In this document: positions 55,125-64,000 of the stretch, piece after piece
Numbering within the stretch: position 1 is the first letter of the stretch
Layout of the letters: each line of letters starts with the position of its first letter
Assembly: GCF_013155335.1 (NCBI RefSeq)
Contig: NZ_JABJQZ010000004.1
Location: 248,001-312,000 of the forward strand
Source of the DNA: Nocardioides sp. zg-1230
Lineage (GTDB): Bacteria > Actinomycetota > Actinomycetes > Propionibacteriales > Nocardioidaceae
Direction: 5' to 3'
DNA length: 64,000 nucleotides
Made by a program: the position numbers and the translations under genes
The notes under the pieces: model-generated
What the model saw: the letters and a program-made list of their open reading frames with translations, nothing else
The model's database searches: none
What the model was told of the DNA's origin: nothing

Positions 55125-57710
55125 GTGGATCGGGACGAGGCGGAGGAGCTGCTCCGCAACCTCTTCTCCGATCCGCAGTCGGCGCGCCGGATGGCGCAGG
55201 AGCTCCTCGTGCACGACCCTGACCCGGCGCTCGCCTCCATCGGGCACCAGGTCGTGGGCATCGTGCTGCGCGAGGTCGGCGACATCGACGGCGCGCTGGG
55301 CGAGCTGCGCGCGGCCCGGCGGCTGGCCCGGCACTCCGGCGACCCCGACCGCGCCGCCGAGGTCATGGCGACGCTGGGCACCACCTTGTGCGTGGTCGGT
55401 CGCATGCGCGACGGCCTGCGATACCTGGACGAGGCGTCGACCATGCTCGACGGCGTACCGCTCGCGCGGGTGCTCCACCGGCGGGCCTACGTCCTCGGCC
55501 ACCTGCTCGCCCGGTTCGAGGAGAGTGCCGCAGACCTGAGGAGGGCCCGCGAGCTGTTCGCCGGATCCGGCGACCAGGTGTGGGAGGCGCGCGTGCTCAA
55601 CCTCCAGGCCCTGGTCGAGGTCAAGCTCGGTGACGTCGGGTCCGCGGCGGACGGGTTCGCTCGCTTCGGCGAGATCTCCGCCTCCCTCGGCGACATGTAC
55701 GGCGTGGCCGTCGCCGAGCACAACACCGGCTGGCTGGCCTTCGTGCGCGGCGACCTGCCGCGCGCGCTCCAGCAGTACGCCGCAGCGGCCGCGCTCTTCG
55801 ACTCCCTCGGCGTGACGAGCGTCGACCTCGTCCTCGACCAGGTGGCTGCCTATCTGGCCGGCGGGCTCGCCCAGGACGCCCGCGCCGTCGTCGAGTCCGC
55901 CCTTGCCGCCCGGCCTCTCCAGCCGCGCGAGGAGGCGGACCTGCTCGTGGCGGTTGCGGGCGCGGCCCTCGCTGCCGGCGACCTGGACCGCGCCGCGGCG
56001 GCCGCCGACCAGGGTTCGTCGCTCCTGCGCGCACAGTCGCGGCACGTCCACCGGATGGATGCCGACCTCCTCTCGATCACCGCGCGTGACCGGGCCGGCG
56101 GCCGTGGCAGGCCCTTGCTCACCCGGGTGCAGCGCGTCGTCGACGGCATGCGCGAGGCCAGGGCGCCCCAGCTGCCGCATGCTCTCCTCGTCGGGGCAGG
56201 TCTAGCGAGCCGTGTCCGGTCCGAGCGCGCCGCGACGCTCGCGTCGGACTGGCTGGCCGAGGCTGCGTCCTACCGTCGTGCCACCACGGGTTCCGAGCGG
56301 GCCCTCGGCTGGTTGGCGCAGGCGCGGGCGCGCGACCTGGCCGGCGACCGGGGCGGTGTGCTGCGTGCGTGCGAGCTCGGCCTGCGCGCGCTGGACGAGC
56401 AGCAGGCGACGCTGGGCAGCCAGGAGCTGCGGGCCGGGTCCGCCGGTCACGGTGCTGCCCTGGCGGAGCTCGGCACGCGGACCGCGATGGCCGGCAGAGA
56501 CGCTCGACAGCTGCTGCGATGGTCCGAGCGGTGGCGGGCCACGGCCCTCTCGACGCCCCTCCGGAGCGCTCGCCCCGACGAGGCGATCGCGGCCGACCTG
56601 GCTGCCCTCCGGGCCCAACGCCAACGCCTCGACCAGGCCCGCTCTGAAGGAGCGCCAGCCGATGCGCTCGAGGCGCGCGCGACGCGGCTCGAGCAGCAGG
56701 TCCGCCGGCGGCTCCTGCAGCAGCGGGGGTCGGGAGAGGCGGCGGCGGCCCTCGACGTGGGCGCGCTCCTCGACGCGCTCGCCGAGGACGACACCGTGCT
56801 CGTCGAGCTGACCGAGCTCGACGGCGTGCTGCACGCGATCGTGGCCGGCCGCGGGCGTGTACGTCGTCGGGTGGTCGGCGATGCCGCGGCAGCCGCCGCC
56901 GCCGTGGACTTCGCGCTGTTCACCCTCCGCCAGGCCGCGCGCGGAAGACGGGCGCAGCTGGACGTCGCCGGATCGCGGCTCGAGCGAGCCCTGCTGGGGA
57001 GTGCGCTCGCCGGGGTGAAGGGCGGGCACGTCGTCATCTGTGCCCCGGCTGCGTTGCAGAGCGTCCCATGGGGGTTGCTCCCGTCGCTGGCGCACCGACC
57101 GGTGACCAGCACGCCGTCGGCGCGGCTGTGGCTGCGGGCACGGGACTCCAGACCGGTCGACGACCGGCGGGTGATGCTCGTCGGCCCGGGTCTCGGGAGC
57201 GGCGGCGCCGAGGTCCCGGCCGTGGCGGCCGACGACCCGCATGCCCAGGTGCTCGACGGCGGGGAGGCGACGGTCGCGGCCGCTCTTGCCGCGCTGGACG
57301 GGGCCGCGCTCGCGCACGTGGCCGCGCACGGTCACTTCCGTGAGGACAGCCCGCTGTTCTCCTCGCTCACCATGGCCGACGGCCCCCTGCTCGTGCACGA
57401 CCTCCAGGGCCTCGAGCGACCGCCGCACCGGGTCGTGCTGTCGGCCTGCGAGTCGGGCGTCATGCAGCCGGTCGGCGACCAGGAGCTTCTCGGCCTGGCG
57501 GCCGCGCTGTTGTCCATGGGAACCGCCGGCGTCGTCTCGAGCCTCGCCGAGGTCGACGATGCCGCCACCGTCGAGGTGATGGTCGCGCTCCACGCCCGGC
57601 TGCGCCAGGGCGGCGGGCTCGGCGACGCGATGCTCGCCGCCCGCGAGGCGGCGGCCGGCGATCCCGTGCTCGCCGCTACCGCCGCGTCGTTCACCGTCCT
57701 GGGGACCTGA
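55125..57710 (+). CDS. TPR-CHAT caspase-like protease
   Basis: 861 residues. Residues 1-470 are a TPR-type helical array (LGELRAARRLARHSGD, AAADLRRARELFAGSGDQVW, GLRALDEQQATLG); a coiled linker follows, then a CHAT domain from about 555. The caspase-like dyad is His735 (VAAHGHFRED) and Cys775 (VVLSACESGVMQPVGD), both intact, with SMGTAGVVSSLAEV. CHAT domains are proteases of the separase-caspase clan, known in type III-E CRISPR (Csx29) and in conflict systems. GAGGAT lies 6 nt before GTG 55125. Divergent from the S8 gene, 79 bp apart. Confidence 0.93.
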   Translation: MDRDEAEELLRNLFSDPQSARRMAQELLVHDPDPALASIGHQVVGIVLREVGDIDGALGELRAARRLARHSGDPDRAAEVMATLGTTLCVVGRMRDGLRYLDEASTMLDGVPLARVLHRRAYVLGHLLARFEESAADLRRARELFAGSGDQVWEARVLNLQALVEVKLGDVGSAADGFARFGEISASLGDMYGVAVAEHNTGWLAFVRGDLPRALQQYAAAAALFDSLGVTSVDLVLDQVAAYLAGGLAQDARAVVESALAARPLQPREEADLLVAVAGAALAAGDLDRAAAAADQGSSLLRAQSRHVHRMDADLLSITARDRAGGRGRPLLTRVQRVVDGMREARAPQLPHALLVGAGLASRVRSERAATLASDWLAEAASYRRATTGSERALGWLAQARARDLAGDRGGVLRACELGLRALDEQQATLGSQELRAGSAGHGAALAELGTRTAMAGRDARQLLRWSERWRATALSTPLRSARPDEAIAADLAALRAQRQRLDQARSEGAPADALEARATRLEQQVRRRLLQQRGSGEAAAALDVGALLDALAEDDTVLVELTELDGVLHAIVAGRGRVRRRVVGDAAAAAAAVDFALFTLRQAARGRRAQLDVAGSRLERALLGSALAGVKGGHVVICAPAALQSVPWGLLPSLAHRPVTSTPSARLWLRARDSRPVDDRRVMLVGPGLGSGGAEVPAVAADDPHAQVLDGGEATVAAALAALDGAALAHVAAHGHFREDSPLFSSLTMADGPLLVHDLQGLERPPHRVVLSACESGVMQPVGDQELLGLAAALLSMGTAGVVSSLAEVDDAATVEVMVALHARLRQGGGLGDAMLAAREAAAGDPVLAATAASFTVLGT

Positions 57711-57730
57711 GGGTCACGCGCCGCGCCCGC

Positions 57731-57791
57731 CGATGGTGGCGGCACATCGCACGCGGAGGGCCGCTGGACGTGCGATCTGCCGCCACCATCG
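57731..57791. repeat. Hairpin 1 of a three-hairpin array
   Basis: Arms at 57731-57753 and 57769-57791: 23-bp stem with one mismatch, 15-nt loop. Contains GGTGGCGGCACATCGC. Confidence 0.85.
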
Positions 57792-57807
57792 GGTTCGTGC
57801 GAGCAGA

Positions 57808-57860
57808 GGTGGCGGCACATCGCGGGCGGAGCGCCGTCGTACCTGCAACCTGCCGCCACC
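57808..57860. repeat. Hairpin 2 of the array
   Basis: GGTGGCGGCA (57808-57817) pairs with TGCCGCCACC (57851-57860). The left arm repeats the 16-nt GGTGGCGGCACATCGC of hairpin 1 exactly. Confidence 0.75.
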
Positions 57861-57884
57861 CCGGGAGAGGCCGCCGCCCACGGT

Positions 57885-57931
57885 GGCGGCGTACGACATC
57901 AGTTTCGCGCGCCCGGATGTCGTACGTCGCC
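57885..57931. repeat. Hairpin 3 of the array
   Basis: Arms 57885-57900 and 57916-57931: 16-bp stem with one mismatch and 15-nt loop, beginning GGCGGCGTACGACATC. It ends 4 nt before the stop of the minus-strand gene, so it probably terminates both converging genes. Confidence 0.75.
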
Positions 57932-57935
57932 AGGA

Positions 57936-58910
57936 TCAGGGCGTGCGGACCTTCACCGGGTCCGTCGCGTTCTCGCAGGCGCCGAGCGTGCAGCGCACGG
58001 TCGCGGACTTCCGCTTCCCGTTCACGTCGAGGAGCACGGTGCCCGGCGACTCCCACCCCCAGCTGCCGAACCAGTTGGTGGTGTACGTCGCCAGCCGGGT
58101 GCCGTCGACCTCGCGCAGGTGGATCTCGCCGGGGCCGAGGCCGTCGGTCAGGATGTGGAAGGTGAGGATCTCCGTGCCGTCGGGGGAGATGGCGGCGACC
58201 CTGTCCCGGCACGACCTCCAGACGGTCACCTTGGGACGGCTCAGTCGCGCGAGTCGCATGCATCCACCGAGGTAGGGGTCCTTGGTGTAGGTGACGAGCA
58301 GGTCGTGCTCGATGCTCGCGGTGCCGGTGATCTTCCGCGTGAGGGGGCGGCGCACCTCGTCGCGCGCGTAGTTCCACCAGAAGGTCCGCGTGGCGGTGCG
58401 AACCAGCACCTTCGCGCCGTCGGCCGCAACCACCTCGGGCCAGTGGCGGAACGCCCGCGACCCGGCCACCGCGCCGGTGATCGGTGACCACACCGTGACG
58501 GCGGCGCGTGACCTGCCGGTGTCGGGGACACCGAGCAGGGCGCTGCCGTCCTCGCTCACCTGCACGATGGCCGGGTCGATGTCGCGCAGGACGGTGCGGA
58601 CGGTGCCGTCCGGCGTGAGGTGGACGACCCGACCTCCGCGCTGCTCGCCGACGCGGTTGGTGCGGTGGGTGCCCACCATCCAGCCGCCGTGCGACCGGCC
58701 GATGATCCGGGCCTCGGTACCGGGCAGCTCGATGCGCTGCGCGCCGTCGACGAACACGCCGCCCTCGACGTGCGGGATCGCGATGTCCGCGCCACGCGTC
58801 AGCTGCTGCGGCTGGAGCTCGACGGTGGGTGCGGCGGCCTGGGCGGGCACGGTGAGCGCGGCTGCTGCGGAGAAGACGGTGAGGAGCGTGAGGGCGAGCG
58901 AGCGACGCAT
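57936..58910 (-). CDS. Secreted beta-propeller-like protein
   Basis: 324 residues from ATG 58910 with AGGGGGG upstream. Signal peptide [20 protein letters not shown]...AQA. Mature part has repeated beta-propeller-like strands ([60 protein letters not shown]), TolB/WD40-like, with two Cys pairs (GCMRLARL...WRSCRD; RCTLGAC). No enzyme motif. Family not recognised. Divergent from proS. Confidence 0.83.
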   Translation of the reverse strand: MRRSLALTLLTVFSAAAALTVPAQAAAPTVELQPQQLTRGADIAIPHVEGGVFVDGAQRIELPGTEARIIGRSHGGWMVGTHRTNRVGEQRGGRVVHLTPDGTVRTVLRDIDPAIVQVSEDGSALLGVPDTGRSRAAVTVWSPITGAVAGSRAFRHWPEVVAADGAKVLVRTATRTFWWNYARDEVRRPLTRKITGTASIEHDLLVTYTKDPYLGGCMRLARLSRPKVTVWRSCRDRVAAISPDGTEILTFHILTDGLGPGEIHLREVDGTRLATYTTNWFGSWGWESPGTVLLDVNGKRKSATVRCTLGACENATDPVKVRTP

Positions 58911-59030
58911 GATGGTCCCCCCTGTGAAGTGCTGTCGTCGAGGAGACGTCGCGGGCCCGCCACAGGTTGCCTGAGACTCTGGACGAATCTGGTTCGCGAC
59001 GCCTGCGACCCCACCCCTATCGTTGCGCCC

Positions 59031-60809
59031 ATGACCGGCCGCATCCTCCGCATGTCGACCCTGTTCGTGCGCACCCTGCGCGACGACCCCAACGACGCCG
59101 AGGTGCCGAGCCACAGGCTGCTCGTCCGCGCCGGCTACATCCGCCGCGCCGCACCCGGCATCTACACGTGGCTCCCGCTCGGCCTCCGGGTGCTGCGCAA
59201 GATCGAGGACATCATCCGCCAGGAGATGGACGACATGGGCGCCCAGGAGCTGTCGTTCCCGGCGCTGCTCCCCAAGGAGCCCTACGAGTCGACCGGCCGT
59301 TGGGCCGACTACGGCCCCAACATCTTCCGGCTGCAGGACCGCAAGGGCGGTGACTACCTCCTCGGCCCCACCCACGAGGAGATGTTCACCCTCGTCGTGA
59401 AGGACCTCTACTCGTCCTACAAGGACCTGCCGCTCTCGATCTACCAGATCCAGACCAAGTACCGCGACGAGGCGCGGCCCCGCGCCGGCCTGCTGCGCGG
59501 GCGTGAGTTCGTGATGAAGGACTCCTACTCCTTCGACGTCGACGACGCCGGGCTGGAGGTGTCCTACCAGAAGCACCGCGACGCCTACATCCGCATCTTC
59601 GACCGGCTCGGCTTCGAGTACGTCATCGTCAAGGCGACGTCGGGCGCCATGGGCGGCTCGGCGAGCGAGGAGTTCCTCGCCAAGGCCGAGGTCGGCGAGG
59701 ACACTTACGTGCGCTGCACGCACTGCGACTACGCCGCCAACGTCGAGGCCGTCACCGTGCCCGCCCCGCCCGCGGTGCCGTACGACGACGCTCCCGCCGC
59801 GCACGCCGAGGACACCCCCGACACCCCGACGATCGACACCCTGGTCGACCACCTCAACGCGGCCTACCCGCGCGACGACCGTCCGTGGGCCGCCGGCGAC
59901 ACCCTCAAGAACGTGATGGTCGTGCTCAAGCACCCCGACGGCACCCGCGAGCCCCTCGCGATCGGCGTGCCCGGCGACCGCGACGTCGACCAGAAGCGTC
60001 TCGAGGGCCAGCTCGAGCCCATCGAGGTCGAGGCCATGGACGAGGCCGAGTTCGCGAAGCACCCGGCACTGGTCAAGGGCTACATCGGTCCCGAGGTCCT
60101 CGGTGAGGAGTCGAAATCCGGCATCCGGTTCCTCGTCGACCCGCGCGTCGTCGAGGGCACCCGCTGGGTCACCGGTGCCAACGTGCCGGGCTCCCACGTG
60201 CTCGACCTCGTCGTCGGACGCGACTTCACGCCCGACGGCACCATCGAGGCCGCCGACGTGCGCGACGGCGATTCCTGCCCCAACTGCAGCGAGGGCACCC
60301 TGGAGTCCGCCCGCGGTGTCGAGATGGGCCACATCTTCCAGCTCGGCCGCAAGTACGCCGACGCGCTGGGGCTCAAGGTGCTCGACGAGAACGGCAAGCT
60401 CGTCACCGTCACGATGGGCTCCTACGGCATCGGCCCCTCGCGGGCCGTGGCCGCGATCGCCGAGGGCACGCTCGACGACATCGGCCTGTGCTGGCCGCGC
60501 AACGTCGCCCCCGCCGACGTACACATCGTTGCCGCGGGCAAGGACGAGGCGGTCTTCTCCGCAGCCGAGGTGCTCGCCCAGGACCTCAAGGCCGCCGGCG
60601 TCGAGGTGCTCCTCGACGACCGCACCGGCAAGGTCAGCCCGGGCGTGAAGTTCAAGGACGCGGAGCTGATCGGGGTGCCCACGATCGTCACCGTCGGCCG
60701 CGGCCTGGCCGACGGCAACGTCGAGGTCCGCGACCGCCGCACGGGTGAGCGCGAGGACGTCGCCGTCGGCTCCGCGGTTGCCCGGATCACCGAGATCGTC
60801 CGGTCGTGA
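59031..60809 (+). CDS. proS: Prolyl-tRNA synthetase
   Basis: 592 residues, bacterial-type ProRS with inserted editing domain (about 220-400). Class II motifs: motif 2 [25 protein letters not shown], motif 3 [17 protein letters not shown], and an anticodon-binding C-terminus ([13 protein letters not shown]). TATCGT lies 7 nt before ATG 59031, leaderless. Same place as Rv2845c, three genes before rimP. Start [16 protein letters not shown] matches mycobacterial ProS. Confidence 0.96.
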   Translation: MTGRILRMSTLFVRTLRDDPNDAEVPSHRLLVRAGYIRRAAPGIYTWLPLGLRVLRKIEDIIRQEMDDMGAQELSFPALLPKEPYESTGRWADYGPNIFRLQDRKGGDYLLGPTHEEMFTLVVKDLYSSYKDLPLSIYQIQTKYRDEARPRAGLLRGREFVMKDSYSFDVDDAGLEVSYQKHRDAYIRIFDRLGFEYVIVKATSGAMGGSASEEFLAKAEVGEDTYVRCTHCDYAANVEAVTVPAPPAVPYDDAPAAHAEDTPDTPTIDTLVDHLNAAYPRDDRPWAAGDTLKNVMVVLKHPDGTREPLAIGVPGDRDVDQKRLEGQLEPIEVEAMDEAEFAKHPALVKGYIGPEVLGEESKSGIRFLVDPRVVEGTRWVTGANVPGSHVLDLVVGRDFTPDGTIEAADVRDGDSCPNCSEGTLESARGVEMGHIFQLGRKYADALGLKVLDENGKLVTVTMGSYGIGPSRAVAAIAEGTLDDIGLCWPRNVAPADVHIVAAGKDEAVFSAAEVLAQDLKAAGVEVLLDDRTGKVSPGVKFKDAELIGVPTIVTVGRGLADGNVEVRDRRTGEREDVAVGSAVARITEIVRS

Positions 60810-61519
60810 TCGAGGCAGTCATCTTCGACTGGGGCGGCACGCTGACCCGGTGGCACGACGTGGACTTCCACGCCGAGTCCCTGGCGCTCGCGGAGGCCGT
60901 CCGTCGTACGCCCTCGCCCGACGACGACCACCACGCCCACGCCGAGCGCCTGCACCGCGCGGGCGACGTCGTGTGGGGGCGCAGCCGCGACCACCAGCAG
61001 AGCGCCACCATCGCCGACCTCTTCGCCGAGGCGGGGCTCGACCACGACCCCGACCTGCTGAGCGCGTACTACGAGTTCTGGGAGCCGCACACGCTGACCG
61101 ATCCGGAGGTGAGGCCGATGTGGGAGGAGCTGCGCGCGTCGGGGATCAAGGTCGGCGTGCTGTCCAACACCGTGTGGCCGCGTGAGTGGCACGTGGGCTT
61201 CTTCGAGCGCGACGGGGTGTACGACCTCGTCGACGGGGACGTCTACACCAGCGAGGTCCCGTGGACGAAGCCGTCCCCGCTCGCCTTCGGCGCCGCGATG
61301 GAGGCCGTCGGGGTGAGCGACCCGGCCGCCTGCGTCTACGTGGGGGACCGGCTGTACGACGACGTCTGGGGCGCCCACAACGCCGGGCTGCGGGCGATCC
61401 ACGTCCCGCACAGCACGATCCCGGTCAACCAGGTCGGGCACACCGAGGGCGAGCCGGACGCGACGGTCACTTCGCTGAGTGAGATCCCCGCCGTCGTACG
61501 GCGTCTCGACGCCACCTGA
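60806..61519 (+). CDS. HAD-superfamily hydrolase
   Basis: 237 residues. Motif [12 protein letters not shown] with nucleophile Asp8, but the usual second Asp is Gly10, as in several actinobacterial HADs, so general-acid catalysis may be altered. Motif II VGVLSNT, motif III lysine in WTKPSPLAF and motif [15 protein letters not shown]. Substrate unknown. GTG 60806 overlaps proS. Confidence 0.86.
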   Translation: MIEAVIFDWGGTLTRWHDVDFHAESLALAEAVRRTPSPDDDHHAHAERLHRAGDVVWGRSRDHQQSATIADLFAEAGLDHDPDLLSAYYEFWEPHTLTDPEVRPMWEELRASGIKVGVLSNTVWPREWHVGFFERDGVYDLVDGDVYTSEVPWTKPSPLAFGAAMEAVGVSDPAACVYVGDRLYDDVWGAHNAGLRAIHVPHSTIPVNQVGHTEGEPDATVTSLSEIPAVVRRLDAT

Positions 61520-61794
61520 CGGGCCGGTCGGAGGGGTCCTGAGCGTGGGACTTCTGCAACTTCGTGCGTTGCAGGAACATGCAAGCGGATCCTGCTTTCG
61601 GATCTGCCGGATCGAATGCATGATTGTGCATGTCGCTCCACCACCCCCACAGGTTGGGCGACACAGGGTGATGCTGACCAACCCCACGGAGCGGTCCGCG
61701 TCCTCGGCCTTTGGGAGAGATCTCGGGACTTTCCCAAGGGTTGAGGCCGCGGGCCGCTCTTCCTGTGTCCGGGCCTTTGTCCTCGCAGCGTGCG
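61520..61794. other. 275-bp AT-richer intergenic region rich in dyads
   Basis: No convincing gene. Dyads: CTGCAAC-N7-GTTGCAG (61554-61574), ATGCA/TGCAT at 61616-61631, GGTTGG-N20-CCAACC (61652-61683) and CCTTTGGGA/TCCCAAGGG around GAGATCTC (61708-61740). Noticeably less GC-rich than its neighbours. Confidence 0.5.
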
Positions 61795-62229
61795 TCAGGG
61801 ACCGTCGAGCTCGGGCGCGCCCGGCCACGTCTCGGCCGTCCCCCCCAGCTGGAGCTGCCACATGGCCGACCACGTCGCCTCGGTGAGCGCCCACTCGCGC
61901 ACCGAGCCGCTCGACCGGGCGACGAGCGCGAGGAGCACCTCCACGCTCCCGGCCTCGATGTCTGCCGCCGCTCGCTCGATCTGCGCGGGGCGGAGCAGTG
62001 GGCCGTCGAGGTCGTAGACCACCTCGGCGGCGACCGGGTCACCGCCGGCGTCGCGCACCATGAGCCGGAGCTGGTCGCGGCGGGCCCGGTGGCGGCGGTA
62101 GCCGGCCGTCAGGGTCTCGAGGAGCGCCGGCGAGGTCGCCTGTGACGTCCGTGCGCCGAGCACGCCGTAGGTGTAGAGCGCGGCGTGCTCGTCGGCCAGC
62201 GTCTCCTGGAGGGCGTCGAGGACGGTCAC
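61795..62229 (-). CDS. Ferritin-like DUF4439 protein
   Basis: 144 residues from GTG 62229. Four-helix ferritin-like pattern ([60 protein letters not shown]). It overlaps the upstream lipoprotein gene by 4 bases (GTGA), mirroring the paired alanine-rich genes before rimP in mycobacteria. No signal peptide of its own. Function not known. Confidence 0.82.
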   Translation of the reverse strand: MTVLDALQETLADEHAALYTYGVLGARTSQATSPALLETLTAGYRRHRARRDQLRLMVRDAGGDPVAAEVVYDLDGPLLRPAQIERAAADIEAGSVEVLLALVARSSGSVREWALTEATWSAMWQLQLGGTAETWPGAPELDGP

Positions 62230-62750
62230 GTGACCTCCCCGGCGGCGGAGACGCCGGGCGGAGCGGCGAGCACCGCCCCGTGCTGGGCGGTGGAGGCGGC
62301 GATGCTGGCCAGCACCCGGGCGAGGTCGCCGCTGGCCGCGCCGACGCAGCCGCGGCGCACCTCGCGCAGCAGGCGCTGCTCCGAGCGACGTACGACGGTC
62401 AGCGCGCGGGCCCGGTCGCCCGCGATCGTGGGCGGCGCCGGGGCGGGGACGTCGGTGTCGGCGACCGCGCCGGCGAGCACCTCGAGGTGGGCGGCGTGCG
62501 ACGTCGCGACCGGCTCGAGGACCGGCGTCAGCCCGGGAACCGCCAGCGTCGCCGCCTCCACCACCGACCGGGCCCGGACCAGCTCCGCGACGACCGCGGC
62601 CACGAGCTCGGAGTCCTCCGGCGGGGGCGGCGTCGGGTCCGCGGAACCGTCGTCGCGAGCCGGCGGGTCGATGTCGCAGGCGGCCGCCGCGAGCGGGGCG
62701 AGCAGCGCCGCGCCCACCGTCGTACGACGGGTCAGCGGGCGTCCGGGCAC
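62226..62750 (-). CDS. Twin-arginine-like lipoprotein, DUF4439-associated
   Basis: 174 residues from GTG 62750; TAGGGT lies 6 nt upstream, so leaderless. N-terminus [22 protein letters not shown] has twin arginines and a lipobox (AAAC, Cys about 25). Mature part is Pro/Asp-rich and then Ala-rich helical ([37 protein letters not shown]), also ferritin-like. It should be membrane-anchored outside the cell. Function unknown. Confidence 0.8.
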   Translation of the reverse strand: MPGRPLTRRTTVGAALLAPLAAAACDIDPPARDDGSADPTPPPPEDSELVAAVVAELVRARSVVEAATLAVPGLTPVLEPVATSHAAHLEVLAGAVADTDVPAPAPPTIAGDRARALTVVRRSEQRLLREVRRGCVGAASGDLARVLASIAASTAQHGAVLAAPPGVSAAGEVT

Positions 62751-62824
62751 CCCCGAACCCTATCCGCCCCGCGAGCCGGTCCGGACCGGCCACGGGTGTT
62801 TGTCGCGGCCCACCCGAAGGCGGC

Positions 62825-62830
62825 TATCGT
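62825..62830 (+). promoter_or_regulatory. Probable -10 of rimP-nusA
   Basis: TATCGT with TTGTCG about 19 nt upstream (62800-62805), 36 nt before the rimP start, which has an AAGGAGG Shine-Dalgarno at 62850-62856. Confidence 0.45.
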
Positions 62831-62866
62831 GGTCCTCGGACAACTACACAAGGAGGTCGCAACCCG

Positions 62867-63373
62867 ATGAGCACCCCCCACCAGGACGCCACCCGGGACC
62901 GCATCGAGGCGGAGCTGGTCGACCCCTTGCGAGCGATGGCGCTCGACGTCGAGGCCGTCGAGGTGACGCCCGCCGGCAAGCGCCGGGTGCTGCGCGTCGC
63001 GGTCGACAAGGACGGCGGCGTCACCCTCGACGACGTCGCCGACGCGACGCGCGAGGTGTCGCGCGTGCTCGACGAGTCCGACGTCATGGGCGAGATGCCC
63101 TACACGCTCGAGGTCACCTCGCGCGGCGTCGACCGGCCCCTCACCCTGCCGCGCCACTGGCGCCGCAACGCTGACCGCCTCGTCAAGGTCACGCTCACCG
63201 ACGGGTCGAGCCTCACCGGCCGGATCCTGTCCTCCACCGAGGAGTCGGTGACCCTGGACGTCTCCGGCAAGCAGCGCGAGGTCGCCTACGCCGACGTGGC
63301 CAAGGCGCTCGTGCAGATCGAGTTCAACCGCAAGACCGACAAGGCCGGGACGACCGGCGAGAAGGACGACTGA
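62867..63373 (+). CDS. rimP: Ribosome maturation factor RimP
   Basis: 168 residues, with AAGGAGG upstream. DUF150 fold: [60 protein letters not shown]. Needed for 30S assembly. The stop shares a base with the nusA start (TGATG), the rimP-nusA arrangement found in nearly all bacteria. Confidence 0.96.
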   Translation: MSTPHQDATRDRIEAELVDPLRAMALDVEAVEVTPAGKRRVLRVAVDKDGGVTLDDVADATREVSRVLDESDVMGEMPYTLEVTSRGVDRPLTLPRHWRRNADRLVKVTLTDGSSLTGRILSSTEESVTLDVSGKQREVAYADVAKALVQIEFNRKTDKAGTTGEKDD

Positions 63374-64000
63374 TGGACATCGACCTGAGCATCCTGCGCA
63401 TGCTGGAGCGGGAGAAGGAGATCTCCTTCGAGGTGCTGGCCGAGGCCATCGAGCAGGCCCTGCTCACCGCCTACCAGCGCGCGACCGAGTCCTCGCGCCC
63501 CGCGCGGGTCGAGCTGGACCGCAAGACCGGCCACGTCACCGTCTGGGCACGCGAGCTCGACGAGGACGGCACGGCCGGCCCGGAGTACGACGACACCCCC
63601 CAGGGGTTCGGCCGGATCGCGGCGACGACCGCCAAGCAGGTCATGCTGCAGCGGCTGCGCGACGCCGAGGACGAGAAGACGTTCGGTGAGTTCTCCGGCA
63701 AGGAGGGCGACATCATCTCGGGCACGATCCAGCAGGGCCGCAACCCCGACGACGTCATGGTCGACCTGGGCAAGCTCGAGGCCATCCTGCCGATCAGCGA
63801 GCGGGTGCCGGGGGAGAAGTACGTCCACGGCGAGCGCATCAAGTGCCTCGTGACGTCGGTCCGCAAGGGCATGCGCGGTCCCCAGGTCACCCTGTCCCGG
63901 TCCCACCCGACGCTGGTCAAGAAGCTCTTCGCGCTCGAGGTGCCCGAGATCGCCGACGGCACCGTCGAGGTCGCCGCCATCGCCCGCGAGGCCGGTCACC
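63373..64000 (+). CDS. nusA: Transcription elongation/antitermination factor NusA (3' end cut by window)
   Basis: N-terminal 209 residues. NusA N-domain ([35 protein letters not shown]) and start of the S1 domain (GDIISGTIQQGRNPDDVMVD, VRKGMRGPQVTLSRSHPTLV). KH domains lie beyond the window. ATG 63373 overlaps the rimP stop by one base. Modulates pausing and termination. Confidence 0.96.
   Translation, partial: MDIDLSILRMLEREKEISFEVLAEAIEQALLTAYQRATESSRPARVELDRKTGHVTVWARELDEDGTAGPEYDDTPQGFGRIAATTAKQVMLQRLRDAEDEKTFGEFSGKEGDIISGTIQQGRNPDDVMVDLGKLEAILPISERVPGEKYVHGERIKCLVTSVRKGMRGPQVTLSRSHPTLVKKLFALEVPEIADGTVEVAAIAREAGH

Noticed and set aside
57731-57931. Possible CRISPR array
   Set aside because: Only three non-identical hairpins, no uniform direct repeats or spacers, and no cas genes, despite the CHAT neighbour.
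58911-60524. Minus-strand extension of the secreted propeller gene across proS
   Set aside because: Antisense of proS; the signal peptide and Shine-Dalgarno place the real start at 58910.
61467-61650. Short minus-strand frame containing MHNHAFDPADPKAG
   Set aside because: Unusual codon use for this genome, no start signal, and it covers the dyads; more likely non-coding.

Overview
The window is very GC-rich bacterial DNA with strong G/C bias at third codon positions, many GTG starts and stop/start overlaps (ATGA, GTGA, TGATG). Gene content and order match the actinobacterial chromosome backbone: amt-glnK-glnD-ffh, rpsP-khpA-rimM-trmD-rplS-lepB-rnhB, yraN-comM-dprA-xerC, rpsB-tsf-pyrH-frr-cdsA, rlmN, dxr-rip-ispG, proS and rimP-nusA run in the same order as the Rv2920c-Rv2841c stretch of Mycobacterium tuberculosis as I remember it. 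Protein features (tailed S2 and S16, DUF4082/dimethylformamidase-like secreted mosaics, RIO kinase) suggest a member of the Nocardioidaceae, most likely Nocardioides. That placement is inference from memory, not a search. No rRNA, tRNA, CRISPR array, insertion sequence or prophage is visible.

Layout. 1-2.7 kb: end of a cell-surface glycan cluster on the minus strand (glycosyltransferase cut by the window edge, RgpF-like protein). 2.8-6.8 kb: ammonium uptake and PII signalling. 7-9 kb: ffh and a NYN-domain protein. 9-16.6 kb: one 2,559-residue secreted mosaic protein on the minus strand, inserted before a conserved amidohydrolase. 18-21.3 kb: accessory block with an ECF sigma factor, its presumed membrane regulator and a secreted protein. 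21.5-31 kb: ribosome maturation, protein export, DNA uptake and XerC. 31-41 kb: M23 peptidase, rpsB-tsf, pyrH-frr-cdsA, small housekeeping genes, rlmN and a GT4. 41-47.9 kb: LOG protein, RIO kinase, M1 peptidase, a free-standing acetyl-CoA-synthetase N-terminal module, AAA+ ATPase and TPR membrane protein. 47.9-52.6 kb: dxr, site-2 protease, ispG, GNAT. 52.7-57.9 kb: accessory cassette of ECF sigma factor, small acidic protein, subtilisin-like protease and TPR-CHAT caspase-like protease, closed by three hairpins. 58-64 kb: secreted protein, proS, HAD, ferritin-like pair, rimP and nusA (cut by the window edge).

The most interesting unit is the 52.7-57.9 kb cassette. Two proteases of different clans, both apparently cytoplasmic, are divergently transcribed beside an ECF sigma factor whose partner protein has neither a membrane segment nor a zinc-anti-sigma motif. 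I read it as a candidate proteolysis-triggered stress or defence switch. A second ECF system at 19.4-21.3 kb appears to reveal its own promoter: GGTCAACC-N15-GGCTGT occurs before both the sigma gene and a downstream secreted-protein gene.

Transcription signals are readable. Nineteen genes have a -10-like hexamer (TANNNT, or a variant keeping A2 and T6) 6-7 nt before the start codon, as expected for leaderless mRNAs. Three ribosomal-protein genes share a CTCTGG motif next to their -10 hexamer. Terminators are long GC palindromes without U tracts.
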